From Acetobacterium sp. (GTDB taxonomy: Bacteria; Bacillota; Clostridia; Eubacteriales; Eubacteriaceae): a stretch of DNA of 37,109 nt. The stretch lies in the NCBI RefSeq assembly GCF_030652775.1, contig NZ_JAUSPS010000010.1, forward strand, positions 83,280 through 120,388, written 5' to 3'. Position numbers and translations under genes: made by a program. Under the pieces are notes generated by a model. The model was not told where the DNA came from. It did no database searches and was given only the letters and a program-made list of their open reading frames with translations. Shown piece by piece: positions 1 to 8,045 of this stretch (position 1 is the first letter of the stretch; each line of letters begins with the position of its first letter).

Positions 1-2
1 CG

Positions 3-605
3 CTGACAATAAAAAAGGGGGAGTTTACCGCGATCATCGGCTCCTCCGGATCTGGAAAATCGACACTGCTGCACATCATCGGCGGTGTCGACGTGCCAAC
101 CAGCGGCAAGGTGTTTTTAGACGGCCAGGATGTCTATGCCCAAAACAATGAAAAACTGGCCATTTTCCGGCGACGGCAGGTTGGCCTGATTTACCAGTTT
201 CACAACCTTATTCCGACCCTGAACGTAGTTGAAAACATCACCCTGCCGATCCTGATGGACAAGCGCAAGGTCAACGCCGAACGGCTGAATGACTTGCTGG
301 AACTGCTGGGGCTTAAAGACCGTAAAACGCATTTACCCAATCAGCTTTCGGGCGGTCAGCAACAGCGGGTTTCGATCGGACGGGCGTTGATGAACGCCCC
401 GGCGCTGATGCTGGCCGACGAACCCACGGGCAGTTTGGACAGCCGGAATGGCCATGAAATTATCAAACTGCTGAAATTAAGCAATCAAAAATATCATCAG
501 ACTCTGCTGCTCGTCACCCATGACGAAAATATCGCCCTGCAGGCCGACCGCATTATCGGCATCTCAGACGGTAAAGTCGTAAGAGATGAACGGGTACGGC
601 CATGA
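3..605 (+). CDS. ABC transporter ATP-binding protein, MacB/LolD type (5' end outside window)
   Basis: This is the ATPase subunit of an ABC exporter that pairs with the FtsX-like permease directly downstream. The frame is open to the window edge, so the true start lies upstream. Visible motifs are Walker A (GSSGSGKST, about bases 39-65), the Q-loop (LIYQFHNL), the signature LSGGQQQRVSIGRAL, Walker B (LMLADEPTGSLD) and the H-loop (LLVTHD). This set and the compact size fit the MacB/LolD/FtsE class, which usually moves peptides, lipoproteins or antibiotics, or only transmits mechanical signals. Its stop overlaps the permease start as ATGA (602-605), so the two are probably translationally coupled. 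The substrate cannot be told from the sequence. Confidence 0.93.
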   Translation: MTIKKGEFTAIIGSSGSGKSTLLHIIGGVDVPTSGKVFLDGQDVYAQNNEKLAIFRRRQVGLIYQFHNLIPTLNVVENITLPILMDKRKVNAERLNDLLELLGLKDRKTHLPNQLSGGQQQRVSIGRALMNAPALMLADEPTGSLDSRNGHEIIKLLKLSNQKYHQTLLLVTHDENIALQADRIIGISDGKVVRDERVRP

Positions 606-3184
606 ATATTTTTCACAAAATCACCCTGCAAAGCATGATAAAAAGCCGTACCCGAACGATTGTCACAATTATCGGCGTGGTTCTGTCGGCCGCCATGATC
701 ACGGCCGTCGCGACCTTTGGCGTTTCGCTGCTTTCCTATCTCGCCAACGGTGCGGCCCAGAAATACGGCGATTGGCATGTCGAGTTTTTTGACATCCCAG
801 CTGCTTTTGCCCAGGAACGCAGCCACGACGCGGGCGTCGCTAACACCGCGGCCTTTGAAAATATCGGCTACGCCACCCTTGACGGCGGTAAAAACCCGGA
901 CAAGCCCTATCTTTTTATCGCTGGATTCAGTCCCGAAGCCTTTGATACCTTGTCGATCAACCTGATTTCCGGCCGGCTGCCGGAAAACAGCGGGGAGATT
1001 CTTGTTTCGGGGAGCGTCGCCGCCAACGGCGGCGTTAAATTTGCGGTCGGTGACACGCTTTCACTGGCTGTCGGCAACCGCATCAGTGACAACGAAAATC
1101 TCGGTCAACACGACCCATACACTGCCGGGAATGAAACGCTAGTACCACAAGACCAGCGAACTTACACGGTTGTCGGCCTCTACCAACGGCCCGGCTTTGA
1201 GGAATCGACCGCACCGGGATATACCTTAATCACCAAAGCCGATCCCCAAGATCAAGCAGATAGCGCAAGCGTCTTTGTCACACTTAAAAACCCCCGCAGT
1301 GTCCAGGCTTACGCCAGCAGCGCCGCCGGAGCAGAGTCTTATGTCTTCAACGATAACGTGCTGCGCTTCATGGGTCTTTCAGACGATAACATCTTCAACT
1401 TATTTTTATACACGGTTGGCGGCATTTTGGTCGCCATCATCATGATCGGCTCAATTTTTCTGATTTATAACGCCTTCAACATCTCGCTGAATGAACGTAC
1501 CCGACAGTTCGGAATTCTTTCGTCGGTGGGTGCCACCGCCAAGCAACTGCGAAATTCGGTACTGTTTGAGGGGCTTTGCATTGGTGCGGTCGGCATCCCG
1601 ATTGGCATTTTGGTCGGCCTCGGCAGTATCAGCCTGGTGATTTCCATTGTCGCCAAAAATTTTGGCAACGTCATGTACAGTAACGTCCCGTTAACCTTGA
1701 CCGTATCGATCCCTGTCATTGTCGTTGCGGCAGCGGTGAGCATGGTTACGATTCTGATTTCGGCCTATATTCCCGCCCGGAAGGCTGCCAATACACCTGT
1801 GATGGAGAGCATTCGCCAGACCAATGCGATCAAAATTGAATCCCAGGCTGTCAAAACTTCAAAATTGGCCCTGCGACTATACGGTTTGGAGGGAACCCTG
1901 GCACTCAAGAATTTTAAGCGCAACAAGAAAGGCTATCGCAGCATTGTCCTGTCGCTTGCTCTAAGCATCGTCCTGTTCGTCTCGGCCAGCGCTTTTGTAA
2001 CCGATATGAAACAGGCGGCCGAGCGGTCAGTCGCCTTTACAACCTATGACATTGGCTTTGCCACCCAGGATATGGACGATCGCGAAATGCTACTGCTTTA
2101 CGACAAACTAAAAACTGCCGACAATGTTTATGAAAGCTCGTATCAAGCGCTGATGAAGTATTCATGTGTTGCCAAAGCAAGTGATCTTTCCGACGATTAT
2201 TGGGTAACCGCGGGTTCACCTGCGCCGGACGAAACGGTTAATCTGCCTATGGACCTCCAGTTTCTTGATGACACCACCTATCTGAATATGCTAAACAACT
2301 TAGGCTTACCGGCCGCGGACTATACCGGGGCAAATGCGAAAATGATCGCCGTTGCCAAAATGCCTGGCCAGGACAATCAGATGTGGGAGGTTGATCAGCT
2401 TAGTGATCTGTTTGCGTGTTCTTCTCTGAATCTCACCATTGCTCCCGAAACAAATGGCGAGCCAAGAACGGAACCGGGGCAAAACGTCAGCGTCACCTTT
2501 GTCGAGACGGTACCACCAGATACCCTCCCGATCCCGGGAAACAGCGGGTCGAAAACTCCGTTCTTTTTTAGGGTAATGGCCCCTTATTCGCTCAAAGCGC
2601 AGTTTGAAACCGCTGATTCTGATGTGGCTGTTAAGGGCTTGACCTTTCGCTCAACGAATCCCACTCCGTCGACGGCTGAAATGGAAACGATGATTCAGGG
2701 TGCCGGAATTACAGCCGATCACACCCTCTACAATACCTATAAAATGCTTGACGAAAGCCGCAATTACATCTTCATTGCCAATGTGTTTGCTTATACGTTT
2801 ATCATGATGATTTCGCTGATTGCAGTGGCCAATGTGTTCAACACGATTTCCACCAATATCAAGCTGCGCCGGCGGGAGCTTGCGATGCTCCGCTCAGTGG
2901 GGATGTCCGACCGGGATTTCCAAAAGATGATGAATTTTGAGTGTGCCTTTTATGGACTGCGGGCGTTGCTTTTCGGGCTTCCCAGCGCGGCCATCGCTTC
3001 CTGGCTGATTTACAAAGGGATGGTTCTCGGCGGGACCGACAATATCGATTTTGTGTTCCCCTGGGGCAGTATGGCCATCAGCGTGTTCAGCGTGCTCTTT
3101 GTGGTATTTATTACAATGCTATATGCTGTTAGCAAGATCAAAAAGGAAAATATCATTGATGCCCTGCGGGATGATATGACGTGA
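602..3184 (+). CDS. FtsX-like ABC transporter permease (860 aa)
   Basis: This is the membrane partner of the preceding ATPase. It begins with a transmembrane helix near residues 18-45, followed by a large extracytoplasmic domain to about residue 260. A block of three helices (about 265-400) carries the FtsX hallmark 'NERTRQFGILSSVGAT'. A second half follows with its own first helix (about 445-465), another extracellular domain and a C-terminal FtsX block containing 'LRRRELAMLRSVGMS'. This duplicated architecture is typical of 800-plus-residue MacB/YknZ/BceB-like permeases of Firmicutes. The ATG overlaps the ATPase stop. No intrinsic terminator is obvious just after the stop, but a repeat-like element lies there. 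The substrate is unknown; peptide or lipid export is the family expectation. Confidence 0.93.
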   Translation: MNIFHKITLQSMIKSRTRTIVTIIGVVLSAAMITAVATFGVSLLSYLANGAAQKYGDWHVEFFDIPAAFAQERSHDAGVANTAAFENIGYATLDGGKNPDKPYLFIAGFSPEAFDTLSINLISGRLPENSGEILVSGSVAANGGVKFAVGDTLSLAVGNRISDNENLGQHDPYTAGNETLVPQDQRTYTVVGLYQRPGFEESTAPGYTLITKADPQDQADSASVFVTLKNPRSVQAYASSAAGAESYVFNDNVLRFMGLSDDNIFNLFLYTVGGILVAIIMIGSIFLIYNAFNISLNERTRQFGILSSVGATAKQLRNSVLFEGLCIGAVGIPIGILVGLGSISLVISIVAKNFGNVMYSNVPLTLTVSIPVIVVAAAVSMVTILISAYIPARKAANTPVMESIRQTNAIKIESQAVKTSKLALRLYGLEGTLALKNFKRNKKGYRSIVLSLALSIVLFVSASAFVTDMKQAAERSVAFTTYDIGFATQDMDDREMLLLYDKLKTADNVYESSYQALMKYSCVAKASDLSDDYWVTAGSPAPDETVNLPMDLQFLDDTTYLNMLNNLGLPAADYTGANAKMIAVAKMPGQDNQMWEVDQLSDLFACSSLNLTIAPETNGEPRTEPGQNVSVTFVETVPPDTLPIPGNSGSKTPFFFRVMAPYSLKAQFETADSDVAVKGLTFRSTNPTPSTAEMETMIQGAGITADHTLYNTYKMLDESRNYIFIANVFAYTFIMMISLIAVANVFNTISTNIKLRRRELAMLRSVGMSDRDFQKMMNFECAFYGLRALLFGLPSAAIASWLIYKGMVLGGTDNIDFVFPWGSMAISVFSVLFVVFITMLYAVSKIKKENIIDALRDDMT

Positions 3185-3212
3185 TTCAAAATAAAAAAGA
3201 GTCTGTGGAATT

Positions 3213-3303
3213 GGGGTTGAGTGATTCGTAATCGCCCCGAAAGGTACTGTAGAACTCAAAAAAACACAAAGGCATAACAAGCGAATCACCCCCTTTGTCA
3301 TAC
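3213..3303. repeat. REP-like palindromic element (divergent copy)
   Basis: The intergenic stretch after the FtsX permease starts with GGGGTTGAGTGATTCG and ends with GCGAATCACCCCC...TGTCAT, so the ends are inverted (TGATTCG / CGAATCA). The right end resembles the tail 'ACAAGCGAAACG..CC..TGTCAT' of the elements near 16.8, 19.2, 20.6 and 21.2 kb. It could act as a transcriptional boundary between convergent genes. Membership in the same family is inferred, because the core differs (GAATC instead of GAAAC). Confidence 0.4.
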
Positions 3304-3336
3304 CTTATCACAAATTCTCTCGGAGCTATTTTTTAC

Positions 3337-3828
3337 TTAGACGAGATTAATCATCTCAACTGAACGCCCGTGATCCCGCAACAGCTCAATCAGGTCCGCT
3401 GTTTTCAACCACACCGTCATCGTATTTTCATTGGGATGAATCGCAATTAAGCGATTATTAAAGCGTGCGTCAATAAAAACTTTAACGTTTTTGTTCTTGT
3501 CATTTAAAACCCCAAATGGTGTGACTGAACCCTTTTCCAGTCCCATTATTTCCTGCAAATCCTTTTCGGAAGCAAAGCTGAGGCGCCGCGAGCCAATTAT
3601 TTCCCGCAGCTTTTTGAGATCGATTGGCTTTTCTTCTTGGACCGAAACCAAATAGAAATGCTGCTTTTTATCATCCCGAACAAATAAATTTTTGGCAATA
3701 CAATCAGCGTCAGGCAAATTTAGTTTTTTCATTTCATCAATGGTATATACCGCTTCGTGTTCAACCCGCTGATAAGAAATCTTCGTCTCATCCAGCAACT
3801 CCAGTACTGCTTGCTTATTGACAAACAT
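3337..3828 (-). CDS. Prolyl-tRNA deacylase, PrdX/ProX (YbaK-like) family
   Basis: This is a free-standing trans-editing enzyme that hydrolyses mischarged aminoacyl-tRNAPro (typically Ala-tRNAPro) in the cytoplasm. The 163-residue length fits the PrdX/ProXp-ala group. Family signatures visible are the early 'VEHEAVYTIDEM' segment, the conserved lysine in 'CIAKNLFVRDDK', the 'GSVTPFGVLND' glycine loop and 'AIHPNENTMTVWL' near the C-terminus. GGAAGGTG lies a suitable distance before the ATG at 3828. In proline-fermenting clostridia prdX can sit with the proline reductase genes, but no such genes are in this window, so it appears to be a stand-alone editing gene here. It is convergent with the FtsX gene and divergent from the RNHCP-rsgA operon. 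Confidence 0.88.
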   Translation of the reverse strand: MFVNKQAVLELLDETKISYQRVEHEAVYTIDEMKKLNLPDADCIAKNLFVRDDKKQHFYLVSVQEEKPIDLKKLREIIGSRRLSFASEKDLQEIMGLEKGSVTPFGVLNDKNKNVKVFIDARFNNRLIAIHPNENTMTVWLKTADLIELLRDHGRSVEMINLV

Positions 3829-4042
3829 GATGGTTCACCTTCCTTTTTGATCGCAGTTGATCTTTATCGATGAGCTGATTTTACCACAAAACAGTAGCAC
3901 GATAAGCTGTTTTTTGATTTATGCCTTGTTTTCAGTTGTGATGTGCCCCAGCCGTGCAAATTACGGCAGCATTCCTCAAGAAATTGTTCCCTTCATAATT
4001 AAGAACAGCAACTCAGCAGATCCAGCCAGTTCCAGAAAATAC

Positions 4043-4071
4043 TTGAAAATAACGGTTGAAAGCATTAGAAT
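4043..4071 (+). promoter_or_regulatory. Sigma-A type promoter for RNHCP-rsgA
   Basis: TTGAAA, 17-nt spacer, TAGAAT (each five of six consensus positions). The predicted start near 4078 would give a leader of about 230 nt before the RNHCP gene at 4306. Confidence 0.6.
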
Positions 4072-4101
4072 AAGGATGTGCAATCGACTGAGATAAACAG
4101 C

Positions 4102-4140
4102 ATTTGATCAGCGCCTTGTTTAGAAGTCGCGCTGTCAAAT
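4102..4140 (+). promoter_or_regulatory. Hairpin 1 of the RNHCP-rsgA leader
   Basis: ATTTGA-T-CAGCGC pairs with GCGCTG-TCAAAT: twelve base pairs with a single bulged T and a 14-nt loop. No T-run follows, so it is not an intrinsic terminator. It sits early in the predicted transcript and is best read as an RNA structural element of unknown function. Confidence 0.5.
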
Positions 4141-4196
4141 ACTCCGTTTATCATCCTGTCTTGTTTGCATTGATCGACAGATTGAAAGGAGTTTTT

Positions 4197-4253
4197 ATGT
4201 TAAAACAAAATAAAGCAGAGAGTGTGGCAGACCGGGAGGTTTGCAAAATCTAA
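4197..4253 (+). CDS. Possible 18-aa leader peptide upstream of RNHCP-rsgA
   Basis: An 18-codon open frame (MLKQNKAESVADREVCKI, stop TAA at 4251-4253) starts at an ATG five bases after a strong Shine-Dalgarno AAAGGAG (4185-4191). Its last codons form the left arm of the hairpin at 4234-4270. A ribosome translating or stalling here would therefore change whether that hairpin forms ahead of the RNHCP gene. The peptide resembles no known family. The coding call rests on the ribosome site, position and overlap with the RNA structure, so it is a candidate only. Confidence 0.45.
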   Translation: MLKQNKAESVADREVCKI

Positions 4254-4270
4254 TCTCTGCAAAACCTCCC
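4215..4270 (+). promoter_or_regulatory. Alternative hairpins, possible attenuator-like switch
   Basis: GGGAGGTTTGCA (4234-4245) can pair with TGCAAAACCTCCC (4258-4270), one base bulged, with a 12-nt loop. GCAGAG (4215-4220) can instead pair with CTCTGC (4255-4260), which uses part of the same right arm, so the two pairings compete. The left arm also contains a GGGAGG stretch that looks like a ribosome site. No poly-T follows, so control would act on translation or RNA stability rather than by intrinsic termination. Confidence 0.45.
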
Positions 4271-4305
4271 GCATTGTATCCAACATACTTTCAGGAGGAA
4301 AAATA

Positions 4306-4722
4306 ATGAAATATTCAAATAGAGAAAAAAACGTTTATCAGCGTCAACCCTGTCAGGAGAGTTTCTTCTGCCAGAATTGTGGCCGTGTCGTTTCATTTAC
4401 CGGTGCCGGAACCAAACACCGTAATCATTGTCCCCATTGTCTGTTCAGTCTTCATGTTGATATTTTACCCGGTGACCGCTCAGCCAATTGCAGTGGTCTG
4501 ATGGAACCGATCAGCGTCTGGATTCGCAAGAATCAGGAATGGGCAATTATTCATCGCTGTCGCCGCTGTGGGCAGCTTAGCTCCAACCGAATTGCCGCCG
4601 ATGACAACCCTCTTAAACTAATGTCCATCGCCGTAGCCCCTTTGGCCAGTCCACCCTTCCCTCTGGAAGAAATGACACAGGTCCTAACTAGCGCCACAGG
4701 TGACAACAATGAGCAGGATTGA
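4306..4722 (+). CDS. RNHCP domain-containing zinc-ribbon protein
   Basis: This is a 138-residue cytoplasmic protein with paired cysteines typical of the RNHCP family (named for its Arg-Asn-His-Cys-Pro motif). The motif is seen as 'KHRNHCPHC' after 'FFCQNCG', and a second 'CRRCG' pair follows, so it probably binds zinc. The chosen ATG follows CAGGAGGA (4292-4299) at good spacing. An upstream GTG at 4222 would add residues encoded by the leader hairpin and is unlikely. The gene overlaps the start of rsgA by 14 bases, and RNHCP genes are known next to rsgA in Firmicutes. The family function is unknown; the context suggests ribosome assembly or a related RNA task. Confidence 0.85.
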   Translation: MKYSNREKNVYQRQPCQESFFCQNCGRVVSFTGAGTKHRNHCPHCLFSLHVDILPGDRSANCSGLMEPISVWIRKNQEWAIIHRCRRCGQLSSNRIAADDNPLKLMSIAVAPLASPPFPLEEMTQVLTSATGDNNEQD

Positions 4723-5767
4723 TTTGGACGGGTACGGTTTAAGCGCATCCTTGCGTTTGGAAGCCGCTCAATATCCGGAACTTTTTGTCGCCCGCATTCT
4801 GTCTCAGTCCAAGGGGATTTACCGGATTATTTCGGAACAGGGCGAATTTTTCGCCGAATTGTCGGGCCGGCTGCGCTACGAAACGATTGAGGCCGCCAAT
4901 TTTCCGGCTGTCGGTGATTTTGTGATGCTCGATCGTCCCTCCGGAGACCAGGGTCATGGCATTATTCACCATCAGCTGACCCGCAAAAGCGTCTTTATTC
5001 GCAAAGCTGCCGGATCATCCAGTCAGGCGCAGGTGATCGCCGCTAATATCGATTCCATCTTTATCTGCATGTCCGTCAACAACGATTTTAATCTGCGTCG
5101 GCTGGAGCGCTATTTGAGTCTGGTCTGGGAAAGCGGCGCAACCCCGGTAGTCGTCCTGACCAAAATCGACTTGACTGATGATCTGCTGGCCAAATGCCGA
5201 GCGGCTGCAGCAATCGCCATCGGCGTTGATATCCTCGGTATTTCAACCCTGCAAAATGAAGGCTTTCAGGATCTCATGGCCTATTTGTCAGCAGGTCAGA
5301 CAGTCGCTCTACTCGGCTCATCTGGGGTTGGAAAATCAACCCTGATCAATTGGCTAAGCGGTACCCAACTCTTTAATACCCAGATGATCAGAAATGATGA
5401 CAGGGGCCGTCATACCACCACAAGACGAGAATTGATCCGGTTAGCCGATGGTGGCATGCTGATCGATACCCCGGGTATGCGTGAAATTGGCATGCTTGAT
5501 GTTAACACCGGCTTTGATCAAACTTTTCGTGATGTGGAAACTCACCTCAATTCTTGCCGTTTTCGCAACTGCACGCACACAAACGAGCCCGGTTGCGGAA
5601 TCGCAACTGCTATTAAAACAGGACAGTTATCTGCCCAACGCTGGCAGGCCTATCAGAAGCTGACCGACGAAAACGACTATTTCGAAAACAAAGCGGCCTT
5701 CTTAAAAAAGAAGAAGGAAAAATTCTATCAGATCGCCTGTGCGAACCGAAACAATAAAAAACAGTGA
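4709..5767 (+). CDS. rsgA: Ribosome small-subunit-dependent GTPase A (RsgA/YloQ)
   Basis: This is a circularly permuted GTPase that docks on the 30S subunit late in maturation. An N-terminal OB-fold (about residues 1-70) is followed by the permuted G motifs: G4 'TKID' (about 151), G1 'GSSGVGKST' (about 203) and G3 'DTPG' (about 254). The C-terminal zinc site CRFRNCTHTNEPGC (C-x4-C-x-H-x5-C, about residue 283) is intact. The length of 352 residues is slightly above the usual 290-350 because of a lysine-rich tail. The ATG at 4709 is preferred because AGGTGA (4698-4703) sits five bases upstream; a GTG at 4700 is also in frame. The overlap with the RNHCP gene implies coupled translation. A strong terminator follows at 5841. 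Confidence 0.96.
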   Translation: MSRIDLDGYGLSASLRLEAAQYPELFVARILSQSKGIYRIISEQGEFFAELSGRLRYETIEAANFPAVGDFVMLDRPSGDQGHGIIHHQLTRKSVFIRKAAGSSSQAQVIAANIDSIFICMSVNNDFNLRRLERYLSLVWESGATPVVVLTKIDLTDDLLAKCRAAAAIAIGVDILGISTLQNEGFQDLMAYLSAGQTVALLGSSGVGKSTLINWLSGTQLFNTQMIRNDDRGRHTTTRRELIRLADGGMLIDTPGMREIGMLDVNTGFDQTFRDVETHLNSCRFRNCTHTNEPGCGIATAIKTGQLSAQRWQAYQKLTDENDYFENKAAFLKKKKEKFYQIACANRNNKKQ

Positions 5768-5840
5768 TATCGTCAAGAATCTGACCACCACGCTGGTGCA
5801 GGATTTTGAAGGTGCCACTGCTTACTTATAATTACGATAA

Positions 5841-5885
5841 GGGCCTGATCCTTGCGCATTGCGATGCAAAGATCAGGCCCTTTTT
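5841..5885 (+). terminator. Intrinsic terminator after rsgA
   Basis: GGGCCTGATC pairs perfectly with GATCAGGCCC (5871-5880), with further TTGC/GCAA pairing inside, followed by TTTTT. Confidence 0.92.
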
Positions 5886-5940
5886 CTTGATGACCGGGTA
5901 ATTTTTAAATCATATTGCAGCGTTTTTTTCTGATCGGAAC

Positions 5941-7905
5941 TTAAAGCATCTCGTCTTTTAAAACATCATGGTCTCTTAGTACTTTTTCAATCACGGTTCC
6001 TTTTGTAAAATGAATGATTGGTTTTTTTATCAGATTTAGAGGGCCCGGCAGTTTAATTTCCAATGGTGATTTTCCATCCATCAGTTTAACACTGCTGTCA
6101 AGCAGCTCTCTGATATCATAAACACTCCCCCACACTTCCGGCACACCTCTGTCAACCCCAAGCAAACCATAGACCGATTCCATTGCGGTTCTTACTGAAT
6201 ACTCGGTTGTAAAGACGGTATCTCTGGGGGTTTCGGCAAACTGACCCAGAAAAGCAAAATTAACACAGCCTTCCGGAATAACATCCGGTCGGTCCCCTTT
6301 GGTTCTTGGCATAAAAAAAGCGGTAATATAAGGCATCATGGTTGGCACACAGACGGCACTGTTTTCAGCCAGTTCATCAATTTGATTGACCGGCACACCC
6401 AAATGATACAACCATTCTTTAGTAATTTCTTTGCCGGTACAATCTTTCATTGGTTTTTTTATGTAATCTCCCGGTACATCTGAGAATAGGCCATAGACCC
6501 ATACACACACTTTGTTTTTATCCTGTTCCTTGAACTGTCCTTGTCTGTTAATGGTCCAGCTGAGCAGCCATGACGAATCCATACAGCTTACAATCCCACC
6601 GGTTACAACTTTACCGCTTTTAGGATCTCTCTTACAGATATTAGTGAGATATGGCATTATTTTATCATCTAAGGTTGTGATCGTTGCTGATTCCCAATTT
6701 GTTTTCTTGATATCGGAGCAGAACTTTTCCGGATGTCCAAACACCGGATCCTGCTGGGCGATGTTTTTCCACAGGCTCCAGCTGCCACTTGTTCTCACTT
6801 CGGCATCCCCGTTTGGCGCATGATTCTGGTCGCCGTAAATTGTTCCTTCGGTACAGCTTCCGTTTGTCACAAATACCAAATCATTTTCTGTCAGCACCAG
6901 CCCTTTCTCAACCCCGTTTACGTTATATTCAATTGCTTTGGCGACCTTTTTATTTTCAGCGATCTCAAAGATGACATTGGTTACTTCGGTGTTGAATTCA
7001 AAGTTAACGCCGGCTGTTTCCAGATATTTCTGCATTGGTAGAATCAATGATTCATATTGATTGAATTTGGTAAATTTCAAAGCGCTAAAATCTGGTAAAC
7101 CGGCAATATGATGAATAAATCGTTGAAAATACAGTTTCATCTCCAGCGCACTGTGCCAGTTCTCAAAGGCAAACATCGTTCGCCAGTAAAGCCAGAACGT
7201 GGAAGCGAACACCTCTTCATCAAATACATCCTCAATGGTTTTGTCATATAAATCTTCATCCTTTGTCATGAAGAGTTTCATGATTTCCATGCAGCCCTTC
7301 TGACTTAAGTTAAATTTCCCATCTGTCTGGGCATCAACGCCCTGATTTCTGGTGGCACGGCACAATGAATAATTGGGATCTTCTTTGTTTAACCAATAAA
7401 ATTCATCCAAAACTGAGGCGCCCGGGATTTCAAGGGACGGAATACTGCGAAACAAATCCCACAGACACTCGAAATGGTTTTCCATTTCCCGGCCTCCCCG
7501 CATCACATATCCTCTGGTCGGATCTTCAATTCCATCACAGGCCCCACCGGCGATGTCCATTGCCTCCAGAACATGAATGTGCGAGCCCGGCATTTGTCCA
7601 TCCCGAACCAGAAAACAAGCTGTTGCCAGTGCCGCTAAGCCACTACCGACAATGTAGGCGTTTTTTTCTTCAACCCCTTCCGGTTTTTTTGGGGTTGCAA
7701 AAGCTTCGTAATTACCATTGGTATAATAGATCCCCTTACTATTTTTTTGATGTTTCCCACGTTCTGTGTTCCGGTAATTAGAATCCTGGGGTATTTGCTT
7801 TTTCTCGTTATTTTTTATCAGCTTGTTTTTTACCACCATTGCGGTTACGCCAGCGCCAGCCACTGCCACTGTTGCCAATCCGACTTTCACTTTTTTATTT
7901 GCCAT
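5941..7905 (-). CDS. ohyA: Oleate hydratase (67-kDa myosin-cross-reactive antigen family) with N-terminal membrane anchor
   Basis: This FAD-dependent enzyme adds water to the cis-9 double bond of oleate or related fatty acids, giving 10-hydroxy acids. Family features are 'NGNYEAF', the dinucleotide-binding 'AYIVGSGLAALATA' (about residues 83-96), and 'RGGREMENHFECLWD', whose glutamate (E140) matches the proposed catalytic acid. Typical relatives start at the MYYTNGNYEAF-like segment. Here about 60 extra residues precede it, including a hydrophobic stretch (about 9-25) after a short basic start, then a charged linker, which predicts membrane tethering. The ATG at 7905 is chosen because AGGCAGGA lies just upstream; an in-frame ATG at 7935 lacks one. 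It lies downstream of a TetR gene on the same strand, with a hairpin between them. Fatty-acid detoxification is the usual role. Confidence 0.93.
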   Translation of the reverse strand: MANKKVKVGLATVAVAGAGVTAMVVKNKLIKNNEKKQIPQDSNYRNTERGKHQKNSKGIYYTNGNYEAFATPKKPEGVEEKNAYIVGSGLAALATACFLVRDGQMPGSHIHVLEAMDIAGGACDGIEDPTRGYVMRGGREMENHFECLWDLFRSIPSLEIPGASVLDEFYWLNKEDPNYSLCRATRNQGVDAQTDGKFNLSQKGCMEIMKLFMTKDEDLYDKTIEDVFDEEVFASTFWLYWRTMFAFENWHSALEMKLYFQRFIHHIAGLPDFSALKFTKFNQYESLILPMQKYLETAGVNFEFNTEVTNVIFEIAENKKVAKAIEYNVNGVEKGLVLTENDLVFVTNGSCTEGTIYGDQNHAPNGDAEVRTSGSWSLWKNIAQQDPVFGHPEKFCSDIKKTNWESATITTLDDKIMPYLTNICKRDPKSGKVVTGGIVSCMDSSWLLSWTINRQGQFKEQDKNKVCVWVYGLFSDVPGDYIKKPMKDCTGKEITKEWLYHLGVPVNQIDELAENSAVCVPTMMPYITAFFMPRTKGDRPDVIPEGCVNFAFLGQFAETPRDTVFTTEYSVRTAMESVYGLLGVDRGVPEVWGSVYDIRELLDSSVKLMDGKSPLEIKLPGPLNLIKKPIIHFTKGTVIEKVLRDHDVLKDEML

Positions 7906-7988
7906 TAAATTATCCTGCCTTTCATCACGCTTCAACGCTAATAGGTTTTTTCTTTATGGTAAGACTTTTTTAATGACTTATCAATTTA

Positions 7989-8033
7989 CAAAACAGGCAG
8001 AATGATAAAAAACTGATCACTCTGCCTGTTTTG
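7989..8033. terminator. Long hairpin between TetR gene and ohyA, probable (bidirectional) terminator
   Basis: CAAAACAGGCAGA (7989-8001) pairs perfectly with TCTGCCTGTTTTG (8021-8033). After one mismatch, four more pairs extend the stem. The TTTT in the right arm pairs with AAAA in the left, a common layout of bidirectional terminators. It lies 3' of the TetR gene, so ohyA may need its own promoter or depend on readthrough. Confidence 0.65.
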
Positions 8034-8045
8034 ATAAAAAGATAC

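Larger units (their letters stand above)
3829..4196. other. Intergenic region with promoter and structured leader of the rsgA operon
   Basis: There is no convincing protein gene in these 368 bases. A 79-codon open frame (3857-4096, +) lacks a ribosome site and recognisable composition. The region holds a good forward promoter (4043-4071) and a long hairpin (4102-4140). A smaller hairpin can form from CTGTC (4156-4160) and GACAG (4176-4180). Together they form the first half of an unusually long 5' leader. Confidence 0.6.

Noticed and set aside
3857..4096. 79-codon open frame on the plus strand
   Set aside because: No ribosome site, low-complexity composition and overlap with the promoter of the next operon.
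4222..4305. Extended N-terminus of the RNHCP protein from GTG 4222
   Set aside because: It would be encoded by the leader hairpin; a much better ribosome site precedes 4306.
7365..7781. 138-codon plus-strand frame inside ohyA
   Set aside because: Shadow of a strongly conserved gene.
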